Shown here: positions 20,256 through 31,098 of the stretch, piece by piece
How the letters are laid out: every line of letters starts with the position of its first letter
Position numbering within the stretch: the stretch's first letter is position 1
Source: Gymnothorax reevesii
Taxonomy: Eukaryota; Chordata; Actinopteri; Anguilliformes; Muraenidae
DNA: 64,000 bases
Direction: 5' to 3'
Assembly: GCA_029721435.1 (NCBI GenBank)
Contig: CM056573.1
Coordinates: 153,099,947 to 153,163,946, forward strand
The notes under the pieces: generated by a model
The model's input: only the letters and a program-made list of their open reading frames with translations
Database searches by the model: none
What the model was told of the DNA's origin: nothing
Translations under genes and position numbers: made by a program

Positions 20256-21840
20256 GTTCTATTGTCTTCTGGATGTCTGTGATGACAGGATCTGTAAATT
20301 ACTTTCGACATTTACTGCAAATAATCAAATAATTTCTCCAGCTTTTAGCTTAATTTACATGTATTAATACGGGAACATATTTCTTGCCAAATACTGTACT
20401 CAGCAACATATTGTCTATCTATAAACTCATATATTGTTTTTGATCGTTTCCTTCAAATCCAGACTCTTGAGTTTGCTTGACCGCACATAAATAACAGAAT
20501 TTCTTTTTCCTAATAACTAGGGTGTTTTCTTATATTATTGCAACATCAATTTAACTTTTGGGTGTTTTTTTTGGGGTATTTTTTTTAAATAAAACTTTCA
20601 CAAAAGTCAAATCACTTCTTGTGTCGTGGGAAATTACTTGTGAGTGTTTTCAGTGGTCCACTGAACTAAAAACTTAAGGCGCATTTCCACCAAACACTTT
20701 CGGTATAGTACTCTCAGAATTGTTATTTCATGGAAGGGAAGTTCAGTAGAATTACGCTCAATTTCCGAATCCAGCATTTTTAACAGTTACACCCTGGCTT
20801 AACCCTTCTGCGAAGATAAAGATACCAGCGGACATGGAGCTGCTTCATTTATGCACACAGTTACACTATTCTATCAGTAGCTGGTACACCCAGATCAGTT
20901 ATTGAATATTCATTCACAGGCCAAGCTTGTGTAGAATATGGAAAAGTCAAGTCCCATCCCTTTTTCCCAGGAGTTGTATGACTTAAACTTCTCAGCTAAG
21001 CCTGATGTGCAAACTGCTCAAGCAGTTCAAAAAAATGATCTCTTGCGACAAAAAAAATCATTGTCATTCTACTTTCAATTCTAGTCATCAATTAGTGTAC
21101 TTCTGTAATAACACTGGCACATTTCTAATCCAATTCCAGAGAATAAACTTTCCATAGTAGCTGAAACACATTGATTGGACCTTCAGAAAAGTAATTAAAC
21201 TTTAACAACAGTTAAGTAGTATTCTCTTAACTCTCTACAGCACGCATTATTATGCAACCATGGGAAAAAATGTTTCAGTGTTGCATATCATTTAAAATGG
21301 TCTCAAATAAACAAATGTGACTACTTTGGGGTGCGTTGCCATATGGAAACATTATGCAGCAATGGAATGCCCGAATGTATTTTTTCCCCAAAATGACATG
21401 AAGTTAATAAAAGATTACAGACCCTTTCTTACAAAAATGAAATGATATTTATTGTCTACAGGTCGATTCCATGGAAAAGTTCCATTTTTCAAGAAAAAAA
21501 AAATTGTAGTTATGTCATTTATGCTGTTGAAATATACATTACCTCTTCTATGAAAACTAATGAATATTTAAGGAATAGCATACTCTGCCGAAAAATAACA
21601 CCACTTTTTTCATAATTAAAAGACTTTGAATTTCCTTGTTTTTCAACAATCCCTACCAGAGAAAGTCTCAGAGCATATCCTTCATGGTTTTATCTTTTCA
21701 TGACCCCCCTGCACTTGCGCTAGCTGCAGTCTAAAACAAGGCTGCTAAATGTCAAAGCTGTGCTAATGTGACCACAAACTTGATTGGTGCAAATTTCCCA
21801 TAAATCACATTTCACATGGTTTCTTTTCTGCATTATTTAA
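20256..21840. other. Unassigned AT-rich sequence
   Basis: No gene recognised. Around 20678-20710 the sequence GGCGCATTTCCACCAAACAC resembles a Harbinger-type MITE end, but I could not find its partner. Confidence 0.4.
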
Positions 21841-21844
21841 TTAG

Positions 21845-22344
21845 TTAATTTTTTTTCCCCTTCTTTTTTTTTCTTTTAAATTTGGAATCTCCAATCCCAC
21901 CCGAATCTGGAATGCCCAACCAGTGAACCATGTACAAAGCTTGCTCGTATGCGACCCCTTGCTGCCAACACAGGATAGTGAGGACAGTTCACGGCTCTCC
22001 TCCGAAGCACGTGCCTGTCAGCCACTGATTCTCATACACTCATTGGTCGAATCCTCGGAAGTTCAGAACGAGGGCGGAGGATACCCGGACATGAACAAAC
22101 CCAGAGTCTTCCTGACGAGTGCCCATCTGGCCAACAGGAGGCGCTGGAGCAACGAACAATGCTGATTATCAATCCCAAATCCGGCAATCCCTTCATAATT
22201 TGAAACCCTGTGGCGCGATGGCCAATTGTGCGCTACTCTGAAAAAGCTGCCGACCCCTGCCGGTGGGTATGACCGGGGCTCGAACCCGCGACGTGATAGT
22301 CACCTCTGCACTGCAGCGCAGTGCCTTAACCGAGTGAGCTATTT
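21845..22344 (-). mobile_element. tRNA-derived SINE, near full length
   Basis: On the minus strand the element begins with a tRNA-like head: an A-box-like TAGCTCACTCGG at about 22331-22342 and a B box GGTTCGAGCCC at about 22277-22287, the internal RNA polymerase III promoter. A body of about 350 bp follows and ends in an A-rich, T-run-containing tail near 21845-21890. The body is shared with the copy around 38340-39830 (for example GGAGGCGCTGG / CCAGCGCCTCC-type sequence next to GTTGGCC). Confidence 0.7.
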
Positions 22345-22375
22345 TTGAAGGAGATTTTGTCTTTGTTATCTTCTA

Positions 22376-22870
22376 GTGTGGTCAGGATATGGATGGAGCA
22401 GCAGGATGTTCCAATTGCTCTGCTGCCTTTTCTTCTTTATGACTGGATTGTTTTGTCCTATAAGTCACAAATTTGGCACAGATACGATGAAACCAGAAAC
22501 AAAGCCCACTGTGCTCTTTAACTCTCGTAGGTGTCCCATCGAGATGGAATTTCTCAACCACCTCACATGGAAAAGGTTGCACTGATGAAATTGGGGGCAC
22601 TGAAAAGCATCGGGTCTCTGAAAAAGTTAGGGCTGAATGTTTGGATGTACCTTCACCTTCTGAATTTGCAATTTTGCAGAAACTGTATGTCCTCTATGCT
22701 GATCAGGAGGCAGTTGAGAAAAAGAGACCACAATTAGATAAAACTTGGAGCCCACATGGGCAGGAAATCAAGACTCTTCCAGGTACATGTGCAGCCCATT
22801 GTTTTGATGTAGTTGAACCATACATGATCAAATATTCTATTCACTCTGGTTCTGATGTTTGAGAAATGAC
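22376..22870 (+). other. Unrecognised possible exon inside inverted-repeat arm A
   Basis: A pyrimidine-rich TTATCTTCTAG precedes 22377, and CTTCCAG|GTACATG at about 22775-22788 looks like a donor. The frame between reads DVPSPSEFAILQKLYVLYAD and QEAVEKKRPQLDKTWSPHG (about 22641-22780), which looks like real coding sequence. A second acceptor-like TTTCTTTCAG lies at about 22876-22885. I do not recognise the protein. The 3' part recurs inverted at the window's right end, so it may belong to a transposon. Confidence 0.3.
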
Positions 22871-23289
22871 ATGCTTTTCTTTCAGAACTGGAAAAAAATT
22901 TTGCAGGTAGTGAACATTCAGGTGATGTAGGGCCAGGAGTTGCAAACAATCTTGGCACTGTTGAGGAGCAGTCAGCAGAACTTACCCTGCAAAAAAATGT
23001 TCTATAGGACTCCTATGGAATTCTATAGAACACCAATGGAACTCTATAGAACATTTTAGGAGAACAGCATGTTCTATAGGATTTTTCGTGTAAACATAAG
23101 GTAAATTGACCCTTTGACAGAGGATTGCAAGAGGTCATAAGATTTATTTTTATTTTTATTTAACCCTTATTTAAGATGTCTTTCCCAAAAGCGCCTTCAA
23201 AATCCATGATAACAAGCTACAGCGCTACCATCACTGTCCAATACTCAATAAATATTAAATTTTAAAGAGATTTTTGAGAATCTGCTAAA

Positions 23290-23720
23290 GCACTCAAATG
23301 TCTGCTTACTTTTTTAAATTATTCACAGTTTTGCAGCTCCCCCCTTGAAAAAATATGTTACCCTCGGTTCTGAAAGGTCAGCAAGAACAACAAGATCTGT
23401 TACAAGGGGTGGGTGTAGTGTACCCCAATGCAAAACAGTATTTGGGAAGTCATAATTTTCTTGTATTGCCATGGCTCAATGGAATACTCTGCCAATGGAC
23501 ATTATTTCCCACGCCTTCTCACATCTTGTCAAGCATTGGCTATTGTCAAGACAAGAGTGTACTCATTTATGAATTGTGTGTGTGTGTTGGGGGGCAACCT
23601 GTCCTGTCCTATCGAATTAGCTTTCATGTTTATATTTATTTTATGTATTGTCTCTTTGCCTTGTTCTGTAATTTAATTTAAAAATATTCTTTTTCTATAC
23701 TAATTTTCTATGTACTATTC
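23290..23720 (+). pseudogene. LINE ORF2 C-terminal fragment (X element)
   Basis: Frame-shifted remains of a C-terminal LINE peptide: pieces corresponding to the pattern KYVTLGSE, SVTRGGCSVPQC, FSCIAM-QWNTLP and S-HAFSHL-K (clearer in the inverted copy at 63199-63486). The W-N-x-L-P followed by a spaced serine and F-x-x-x-x-K is typical of the last domain of ORF2 in several fish LINE groups. It is tail to tail with the minus-strand LINE that ends near 23815. Confidence 0.5.
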
Positions 23721-23906
23721 CATCAACCTGCCCAGGGACTACAGGTGGAAAATAGCAATCTGCTAGAACCTGGCACAATGCATATTCTCTTGTTGTACCA
23801 GACTATTATATATTAATTCATTTATTTTAAAAACCTCCTCAAAAGCAGAATATAGAACATACACAAAAGACAGAGTAATACAAACGAAAACATAATAAAA
23901 TACGGA

Positions 23907-24143
23907 CTAGAATGTGCTGACCAGATATTTTACCATGACACGCTCTGCCGAGTCCGGGACACCATACCCGTCACTGAAGAGGAGACTCCTCAAGGAGTCC
24001 ACAACCCCATCTTCAGTGATAGACAAGGAACCACGCAAACCCGGCAGTGATGTCTTACGCGAATATGCAGCCATGACAAGGGAGTGGCCATCTTTTATTA
24101 TGTTGTGCATCAAGGTGCCAACAGTCTGATCACCCCCGTGCAC
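23907..24143 (-). pseudogene. LINE Y ORF2 C-terminus (copy A)
   Basis: A 78-residue frame, GGDQTVGTLMHNIIKDGHSL and SITEDGVVDSLRSLLFSDG, ending at a stop at 23907. Copy B has the same ending at 62594-62812 with a handful of substitutions and one residue fewer. No known domain is recognised in it. Confidence 0.6.
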
Positions 24144-24202
24144 CAGATACTTAGACAGCAGTGCTACATTAACATCACGAGCAGGGGAGTCCCTACTAAA
24201 AA

Positions 24203-24901
24203 TTATATTATATGGAGATAACCCATTCCTGCTAATAACATCAGATACAGTACTTGGTACATACCTAAAGCCTGTAACAGCTTACTGTGATGACTCTTAT
24301 TAGGAAGTCCAAATATACGTTTAATAGTGTCACTCTGGAATTTTTCAAGATGGACTAGATCTTTGGAAAGAACATTTACAGTATGGCACCCAAAAGATAA
24401 TACAGGACAAACAGCAGTTTTCCACAGACAATCCATTACCTCAGTGGATAGACCAGGGTAACAGAAACCACTACTCAGGAGGCTATACTCAAAAAAATGA
24501 AATGTTAGAAATGTTATATTTACTTGTGTTGTGTCGTGTCGACTGGTTCCACTAAACTGAGTTAAGTACATTCCACTCAATGCAATTAATTAAACTGGCC
24601 AAAAAAGTTAGAAGTCAAATAAAGGTTATGGAAAGCAATTGCGTGGAACCAGTTGACATATTAAGTAAATCTAACAAAATATAACATTTCATTTTTTTGA
24701 GTGTATAGGCGCGACGCCTAGCAGAAGACACTCTGCCCTCCACATGTACAGTAGACGACTGGTTATCAGACAACCATACACCAAGAATTTCAATTTCCTC
24801 AGAGGTAATAATTCTATTGCCGCCCAGACACCATGACGGGCTACGGTGTAAAATATTGTGTCCAATAATGACACATTTGTTTTAACTAAAACCAAAAACA
24901 A
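24203..24901 (-). pseudogene. LINE Y thumb region, split by a MITE (copy A)
   Basis: Before the MITE, 24901-24706 gives pieces such as FLVLVKTNVSL, GRNRIITSEEIEILG-type sequence in broken frames; after it, 24485-24203 reads STEVMDCLWKTAVCPVLSFG and LEKFQSDTIKRIFGLPNKSH, the usual thumb and connection of LINE ORF2 (L-W-K-T-x-x-x-P-x-L-x-F-G). The homologous segment is deleted in copy B. Confidence 0.6.
24486..24705. mobile_element. 220-bp MITE with TA target duplication
   Basis: The ends are inverted: ACTCAAAAAAATGAAATGTT on the left and its reverse complement around 24682-24704, flanked by TA at 24484-24485 and 24706-24707. The TA target fits a Tc1/mariner-type mover. It interrupts the thumb region of LINE Y copy A. 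No coding capacity. Confidence 0.8.
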
Positions 24902-24974
24902 AGCGCTATTTTTTGGTGTACTCTAGGCAAGTGTCAATGAGGGCTTGCAGGCCCGGAACATTGGCCGCACAGAC

Positions 24975-25200
24975 CGTGACGTCATCTGCATATGCAAAGT
25001 TATTGAACAGAATTTGAAATTCTTACACCACATTTACTTTTTGAGAGGTCTTGCAACAGATCGTCTATGAATATTGTAAAAAAAAATACAGGGGACAAAC
25101 TGCCCTGGCATATGCCTCTCGTTACATTAAAAGCTCCACTTTCAACACCATTCCATCTTATCACAGCTTTCATCATCGAGTACCATTCATACAAAAACAA
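24975..25200 (-). pseudogene. LINE Y reverse transcriptase, palm (copy A)
   Basis: Reads WNGVESGAFNVTRGICQGS and LSPVFFFTIFIDDLLQDLSK (motif B region, RGICQGS), and after one frame change at about 25010 NFAYADDVTVCA (motif C) at about 24975-25000. The catalytic YADD is present in the DNA but out of frame with the upstream part. Confidence 0.7.
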
Positions 25201-25331
25201 CCAATGGATAAAAGTAATTCCAGATAACAGTTTATAAAATAGACCATCAGGCTAAACCCGATCGAAACATTTCTGGGCATCTAGACTACATACACTGGAC
25301 TGCTCTTATTATTAAAATGTCGCACCAATTC

Positions 25332-26570
25332 TGTGAGGAATCGATCTGGAACCAAATGTGAGGACACGGGATTGCAAAAATGAGGTGCTTTATTGAATAA
25401 GGGGAGGGGGAAAACCTCTTTAGAGAGAAAGGCAACAGTACAGAGTCCGTAATCCAAAGCTCGAATTCCAAAGGGACAGAGCAGAGTTCGTTACCAGGGC
25501 ACCAATCACAAAAATCGTAGTCAGACAAAACAGATCCGGTACACAGGCGTAGGTTTGTGGGAGAAGCAAACTCATAAGCCAAAGGACAGTCCAAATCATT
25601 GTACGGGGCAGCAATCCACAAAATCAAGGTCAGGCAGCAAAAGGTCAAAAATACACAGATGCAACGAAATCCAAAAGGGCAAAACAAGAATCAGAAGTCG
25701 GGCAAACCAGTCAGAAAGATAAATCGCAATGAGTCGAGGCGGAAACAAATGTGGCGCAAGGAAGTTACAATCTGACATGGAAGTGCATGTGAAGACATCT
25801 TAAATACACATTGGGGAAGAACAGATGAGGTGCGTTCAATGAAACAATAATCAGGATTGACACATGAGGAATAATCTAATTACATGAATTTGGCAAATGC
25901 CAAAACGCAGACAGGGATCACAAGACAATCCTATGAACAAACAACAGCTCCCATTAAGGAGTACTAAAAGTGCATAGTCTAAAGAAAAGGGAAGCATGAG
26001 ATATAAGTAGAAATTCACAGAAGCTGCGGCAGAGATAGACAAGGAGGCGGAGATTAGAATTGGGCGACTGCTGAGAGATCGTTAGTCAATTAGTAAGTGC
26101 AGCTATACAATCCCGAGTGCATGTTAGTAAGTTAGTAAAAAATAAACAATGTTAATATGTGTTAGTAAATTATCGAAAACAATAAAATGTTAGTACGGTT
26201 AGTAAATAGTAAAAGGAGAGAGGAAGGAAGAACACGAGATATGAAAGAAGGTTGAAACCCAGAAACCAGTAAATCACCTGAACGAGTGCCACGTAAGCCT
26301 AAGGACCGTGAGCAAAGACCTACACAAGACAAGACGGGGTAGACGTAGTGCAAAGCATGGCATGGCAGAAATAAACAAGGCGAGAGAATGAAAACATGGC
26401 ATGGTAAACTATGACAAGAAAATAATAAAAACATGAAATCTAAATCCCAAAACACAGTACGCAATCAGAGAATAGTCAAAATAACATGCAGTGGTCACTA
26501 AACACGAAAATCAATAAACAAGGCATAGCCAGACGCAGAACTTAAACATGGCAAGAAACAGGACCTAACA
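25332..26570 (-). mobile_element. Solo LTR 3 (gypsy-like family)
   Basis: Flanked by AATTC at 25327-25331 and 26571-26575. Minus-strand ends are TGTTAGG and CCTCACA. It is 1239 bp. The related LINE in arm B (around 62213-62235) shows the uninterrupted site, confirming the insertion. It shares long blocks with the LTRs at 10.2, 12.5 and 38.4 kb. Confidence 0.9.
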
Positions 26571-26574
26571 AATT

Positions 26575-26905
26575 CATGTAAAAAAGAATATGCCTGGTCA
26601 GTTCCCAGACCTTCTCTGAAGCCAAACTGCGTCCTACTGCAACCGGTATTATCAGGCATGAGAAGTATTTCAGTGAGTTTAGAAAAATTTTTACTAATAG
26701 TAAAGGGGCGGTAATTAGCCAGATTCGGATTAAGTCCAGGCTTTTTTAACACAGGTATAATGGTTCCAATCAACATGTCACTGCCAATGACATGGCAACC
26801 AAGAATGACCGAGAACAGATTGCTAAGGATACTGGTAAGCACAGCAGACAGGCTGTACTGGAGATGTTTTGCAGTAACACCGTCAATGACAAGCAGACTT
26901 TCCAT
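26575..26905 (-). pseudogene. LINE Y reverse transcriptase, fingers (copy A)
   Basis: The frame reads VIDGVTAKHLQYSLSAV, SDMLIGTIIPVLKKPGLNP, ANYRPFTISKNFSKLTEILL and TQFGFREGLGTDQAYSFLHEF: the fingers motifs (GTIIPVLKK, NYRPxTIS, QFGFREG) of a non-LTR reverse transcriptase. The frame then runs into LTR sequence at 26570. The homologous frame in copy B is longer and reaches motif A. Confidence 0.75.
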
Positions 26906-27029
26906 GTTTCAGAGCATGAATGCCCTTGCCAATCTTGTGCTCGGCAATCACGCTTTCAGAATACACATCACAATTGGACCAAAATTTAGTTTTAACACAA
27001 TTGCTAATCTCAAATTGACTAAGCTCAAG

Positions 27030-27769
27030 CAGGGCCATATTACGGACCGGGCCAGTGGGGCCGGCGCCGAGGGTCCCAAGGGTCCAGGGGCCCCTGGGGG
27101 GGCCCAAAGCGATGCAGATGCCGATGCCAATTGCGATGTCAGAGGGCCTCTATTCTCTAGGATCTTATGACTACTCACACTGTTATAGGGCATATCTGCA
27201 GAGAACCGAGAGAGAAGGGTGATATGAATTGGGCGGGGGGGACAGGGACGGCAATCAGAGGGCCCCTGGGCTATGGGGTACGGCGATCAGAGGGCCCCTC
27301 GGCTATGGGGGACGGCAGTCAGAGGGCCCCTGGGCTATGGGGGACGGCAGTCAGAGGGCCCCTGGGCTATGGGGTACGGCAATCAGAGGGCCACGGGGGA
27401 CGCCAATCAGAGGGCCCCTGGGCCATGGGGGACGGCACTCAGAGGGCCCCTGGGCTATGGGGTACGACAGTCAGAGGGCCCCTGGGCTATGGGGTACGGC
27501 AGCCAGAGGGCCCCTGGGCTATGGGGGACGGCAGTCAGAGGGCCCCTGGGCTGGCCCTGCTATAGTGCCTCTCGTGAATACTCCTAAGGGAGCCCTAATG
27601 TTTACCAACTAGGGGTTCAAGGAAGTAGGGGGGAATAGAGTCAGAGGGCCCTATGATTATGAAAGCCCCTGCTAAGGGTCGCGACTTCTGACTATGTGGG
27701 GGCCCTAGGGAGAGCCCTAATGGGAGAGCCTACTGTTAACCCCTTAAGAACTGAGATCCTTAAGAACCC
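27030..27769. repeat. G-rich block with ~10 copies of a 32-bp minisatellite
   Basis: About 10 tandem copies of a 32-bp unit (core CAGAGGGCCCCTGGGCTATG) run from about 27248 to 27560; one copy is shortened. Because 32 is not a multiple of 3 and the unit has no stop, all three plus-strand frames are open for 100-130 codons, giving collagen-like GPxG strings that I regard as meaningless. The block begins at 27030 with CAGGGCCATATTACGG, which resembles the inverted right end of the hAT element at 33898-33913. Confidence 0.8.
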
Positions 27770-28420
27770 CGGTACCGGGGACGGTTATTACGCATGATAA
27801 ATACAGCATTTTTTCAAATCGCGACATTGTCAAGCGGCATATCCACATTTCGCGAAGAAACTCGGCCAAAAGCTCGTGTAAACCATTTTTACCACAACCG
27901 AACATAATTCAAGCACCAAGCAAGTAAATAAGCATGCAGCAGAACATAGGATAAAATCATATCAGCACTTAATTGCCAGGATCTCTGCTGAATTCGTGCA
28001 ATGCATAAAAATGATACCTCAAATAAAAGAGGATGCACACAGAATGCAACGATATGAGCCCTGTCATTTTAAACCGACACCACATTTAAAGAACAGCAGG
28101 CATACACTTTACAGCAGGGGTTCTCAATCTTTCCCAGAGAGGGCCAGTGTGGGTGCAGGCTTTCATTGCAACCAAGCAATTACACACCTGATACTGCTAA
28201 TCAACCCCTGGACTCCTTGCTCCTAAGCTTGATTAGTAACATCAGGTGTGTAGCTGCTTGGTTGCAATGAAAGCCTGCACCCGCACCCGCACCGGCCTTT
28301 CTGGGAAAGATTGGGGACCCCTGCTTTACAGTCTACAGATATGAGCAGAAAAAATTTCTTACCTTTGATATTTTGCAATAAAAAAACTGCTCGAGGGTAA
28401 ATCTGCACTTGCTATTGTTA
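27770..28420. repeat. Interspersed repeat, paralogous to 16860-17430
   Basis: Same repeat as at 16860-17430, but interrupted here by a 209-bp hAT MITE at 28115-28323. It starts within CTTAAGAACCCCGG-type sequence, similar to the relative at 41170. Family not identified. Confidence 0.65.
28115..28323. mobile_element. Fold-back hAT MITE (209 bp) with 8-bp duplication
   Basis: Flanked by CTTTACAG at 28107-28114 and 28324-28331. Ends are CAGGGGTTCTCAATC and GATTGGGGACCCCTG, and nearly the whole element is an inverted repeat (TGGGTGCAGGCTTTCATTGC against GCAATGAAAGCCTGCACC). The paralogous repeat at about 17213-17222 shows the empty site. The CAGGGGT-type terminus and 8-bp target fit hAT. Confidence 0.9.
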
Positions 28421-28429
28421 ACCCAAATT

Positions 28430-29940
28430 GTTTGTGTTATAACGAAACTAGATCTGCCGGGATCCTAGCATGTTCTTTCCCAGGGCGTTGCTTCAAATAT
28501 CTCAGCTCCGTAGCATTCCGCCTCCTTGCAATGTATTATTCTTTCTGAGATCGGCTTGTGATGCTGTCTGTAAGACTATGCCGGTAGGAATTTGATTGTA
28601 TGAGTCCTGATGATTCTAACTCTAAACCACCTTAATGGCAGAAACCTAGCCTGAGCTACAGCCTTGCGTTCCGAGTGCGTCAAGCTGAGTCCATGGGACA
28701 TGATGAATCTTCTTGAATAGCACGACAATATAAACGCATAACTAGTTTGTTTGAGGTATTGTCCGAATAATTATCCGCTAAATATTCAACATTCATTTTC
28801 AAAGTCGTTTTCTGACAGAATCTTTGCACTATTCCGCACAAATACTGAGCCTACAACAGTACAGTAGCCTACGTATTTTCCTTACCCGTTGAATGGGCAA
28901 TTTGACCATAGACTGTAGTTGATTGGCGCAGCCTATTGGATAAAATGCTGCGCTGCTGAAAGGAAATTGTGAAGGTACGATTCCTGATCGGGGTACCATT
29001 TTTTAATTTATTTTATTTTTATTTTTGGAAATAATCGCAGTTGCCCTCTACAAATAATCGCTGGGGTTTTTGTTATTCTTACTTTTCTTTAACATATTTT
29101 CATATTGCCTTTGTATTTATCACTTGACTTAGCAGATAGCCAACCGGGTTCTCATTAATATTTTCCATTGTTTGACTCCATCACGAGGTCAACATGGAAG
29201 TTCGGAAGATCGCCCCTCGCGGTTGTGTCAATATTGCAACATGTGCACATGTCTGCGTACCTTGTGTTCAGGTGTGCTACCACGCGTAACATCGACATAA
29301 AATACGCATGGCAACACATTTGGGCATAAAATGTGCACACGGCAAGCATATCCTGGGCCTAACGCTGGCCCCAGTAGACAGCTAGTAGAAGCTGGGCCTA
29401 TTTTCTATGAGTGATTTCGCTCCCGCACAGTATTGTGTGTACACAATACGACATGGTCCTTGGAGTGCATTGAAACCGTCATTGCGACATGTCCAAAAGT
29501 TCAGAAATCTCTAACTCCATGCCAATGTATCGTGCATTGCGACCATATCATGAAGCAAGTGTCCAATAGCCGAGCTAGACTCAGGGGCGGGCTGTACAGT
29601 GGTCAAGTCACAATACACAGCAGATTCTCGTGTCATTATAACCTATAGTTATCTTCGAGGAGAGTAGTAGACTGGTAGATATTCACCTTCAGAACACTGA
29701 GTTTCACCCCGCTTCACTTTGCAGATTTTACTTCCATATGTCCCCACCGTAAAGGGTTGTACTGTACACACCAATGCCAACAAAGTGAAGTCCAAGTGAA
29801 AATCCAATATCGATACAACACTCCCACATTACACTTGGCATTGCTTTTATTGAAACTCCTCACATGGCAGAAATTTTGGAAGTTTAAGTGAAAATCCAAT
29901 ATTGTTAAATCCATTTATCGAAAATTGTAATAATAGTGTA
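28430..29940. other. Unassigned
   Basis: No gene recognised. A short block at about 29785-29835 (AAATCCAATA...CACTTGGCAT) recurs at about 31048-31092, so these two places share an unidentified repeat flanking the Tc1 fragment. Confidence 0.4.
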
Positions 29941-29979
29941 CCTTAAGACTTAAAGCCATTGTAAGGGCTACTATACTGA

Positions 29980-30930
29980 GTACAAATGAAAACGCACCAC
30001 TTAAAAAAGTCAATATTTAAGTTCAAATGAACTTCAATATAATTTTTATACAACAACAACACTACAGTGACGTCACCCGACATGCCAGGTGCAAGAAATG
30101 CGAGAATTTCAAGTTAACTGTAACGCTAGGCAATTTTGCACGCACACCACGAGAAAAATGAATTTCACTCTGAATTTGTTCGCACATTGCCTTTAAAAGC
30201 ATGTGAATCCGAATAAAATTTCACTTCTTCACTGACACTTGTGAAACGTCGACACTATGCCGCGACTTACAGCCCCTGAACGGGAACGTGCCACAGGCAT
30301 GCTTCAAATTGGCGCCAGCACCAGGGAAATTGACAGACGACTACACTGCGCACACACAACGATCGCAAGACTCCATCAAAGGTTTCTGCAAACGGGGAGC
30401 ACTCGTGACCATCCTCGACCAGGTCAACAACGTGTGACAAAGGCATGTCAGGACCGTCAGATCGTACGGGATCATGTCCGAGACCGAACACTACCAGCGA
30501 CAAGAACGGCTGCTAAAGTCCAAGGACGACGTGGATTCATTCACCCCAACACCGTACGGAACCGTCTGCGAGCTGCATGCCTGCATGCACTATGTCCTTA
30601 TTTCAGCCCCATATTGACGGATTGCACCGAAACCAGCGTCTACAGTGGGCAAACAGGCACCAGAATTGGCGAATATGACAATGGCACTTAAGGAACGCAG
30701 ATGGCCGTAAACGTGTTTTTCGGAGACGTGGTGAACGTTATAACGCCGATTGTGTCGTTCAAACGGACCGTTGGGGTGGTGGCTGCGTTATGGTGTGGGG
30801 TGGAATAAGCTACCGTCACAGAACCCCTCTCCATATCTGCAGTGGAAGGGTGAACGGCATCTACTACCGGGACCAGGTGCTGCAGAACAAAACAACACTG
30901 CACCTTCAAGGCTCAAAGCCTTTGTAAAAG
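29980..30930 (+). mobile_element. Tc1-like transposon, truncated
   Basis: Plus-strand Tc1-like sequence with a transposase N-terminal half (30257-30691) and, in another frame, a SVMVWGGISYRHRTPL-type core segment around 30775-30890. Coding similarity stops near 30900, so the 3' part of the transposase is lost. I could not pair terminal inverted repeats; limits are approximate. Confidence 0.65.
30257..30691 (+). pseudogene. Tc1-like transposase, N-terminal half
   Basis: A 144-residue frame begins MPRLTAPERERATGML, the usual start of a Tc1-like transposase, with two helix-turn-helix regions: IGASTREIDRRLHCAHTTIARL and, after the degraded GRPR-type hinge (GQQRVT), RTLPATRTAAKVQGRRGF and TVRNRLRAACLHA. 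These regions bind transposon ends. The catalytic DDE domain is mostly missing: after about residue 115 the frame differs from the family, and a further fragment with the MVWGGI motif is in another frame downstream (about 30790). The start codon is the conserved one. It cannot make an active enzyme. Confidence 0.75.
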
Positions 30931-31098
30931 GCTTAAGCATTTCCAACGCCCTTTTTAAGGCTTGTTGCCTTGTATTGTATCGTGGGTACTCGTTTATACT
31001 GTATTATATTATTGCTATATTATTACAATCAGTTGTGAAAGTCCCCGTGAGAATCCAATAGATATAACACTCTACCATTACACTTGGCATCAGTAGTA

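Larger units (their letters stand above)
22758..27029. repeat. Arm A of a large inverted repeat
   Basis: Plus-strand sequence here matches the reverse complement of about 61,780-64,000. Matching landmarks: 22758-22990 with 63770-64000; 23340-23560 with 63225-63435; 23740-23830 with 62880-62990; 23907-24200 with 62540-62815; 25020-25320 with 62220-62535; 26575-27020 with 61780-62215. Arm A additionally contains a MITE and a solo LTR, and about 590 bp that arm B lacks. The match is clearly diverged, so this is not a recent duplication. It may continue left of 22758, since arm B is cut by the window end. Confidence 0.75.
23815..27029 (-). mobile_element. LINE Y copy A (non-LTR retrotransposon), interrupted
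   Basis: On the minus strand: reverse transcriptase fingers (26905-26575), palm (25331-24975, with the YADD box), thumb (24901-24203, split by a MITE), a C-terminal region (24143-23907) and a 3' end with TTCATTTA-type repeats near 23815. A solo LTR (25332-26570) and a 220-bp MITE (24486-24705) sit inside. Endonuclease coding DNA is missing because the element stops at 27029, where G-rich sequence begins. The clade is not certain; the CSLDAQKCFDRVWHD motif of copy B suggests a jockey-superfamily relative. Confidence 0.7.

Noticed and set aside
22270..22345. Possible functional tRNA gene
   Set aside because: A and B boxes are present but the sequence does not fold into a full cloverleaf and continues into a SINE body.
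23907..24143. Independent conserved host peptide because it is preserved in two copies
   Set aside because: It is the C-terminal part of LINE Y ORF2 in both arms, directly followed by the LINE 3' end.
27167..27612. Three overlapping plus-strand frames of 104-132 codons rich in G, P and R (collagen-like)
   Set aside because: They arise from a stop-free 32-bp tandem repeat read in three frames; no independent evidence of coding.
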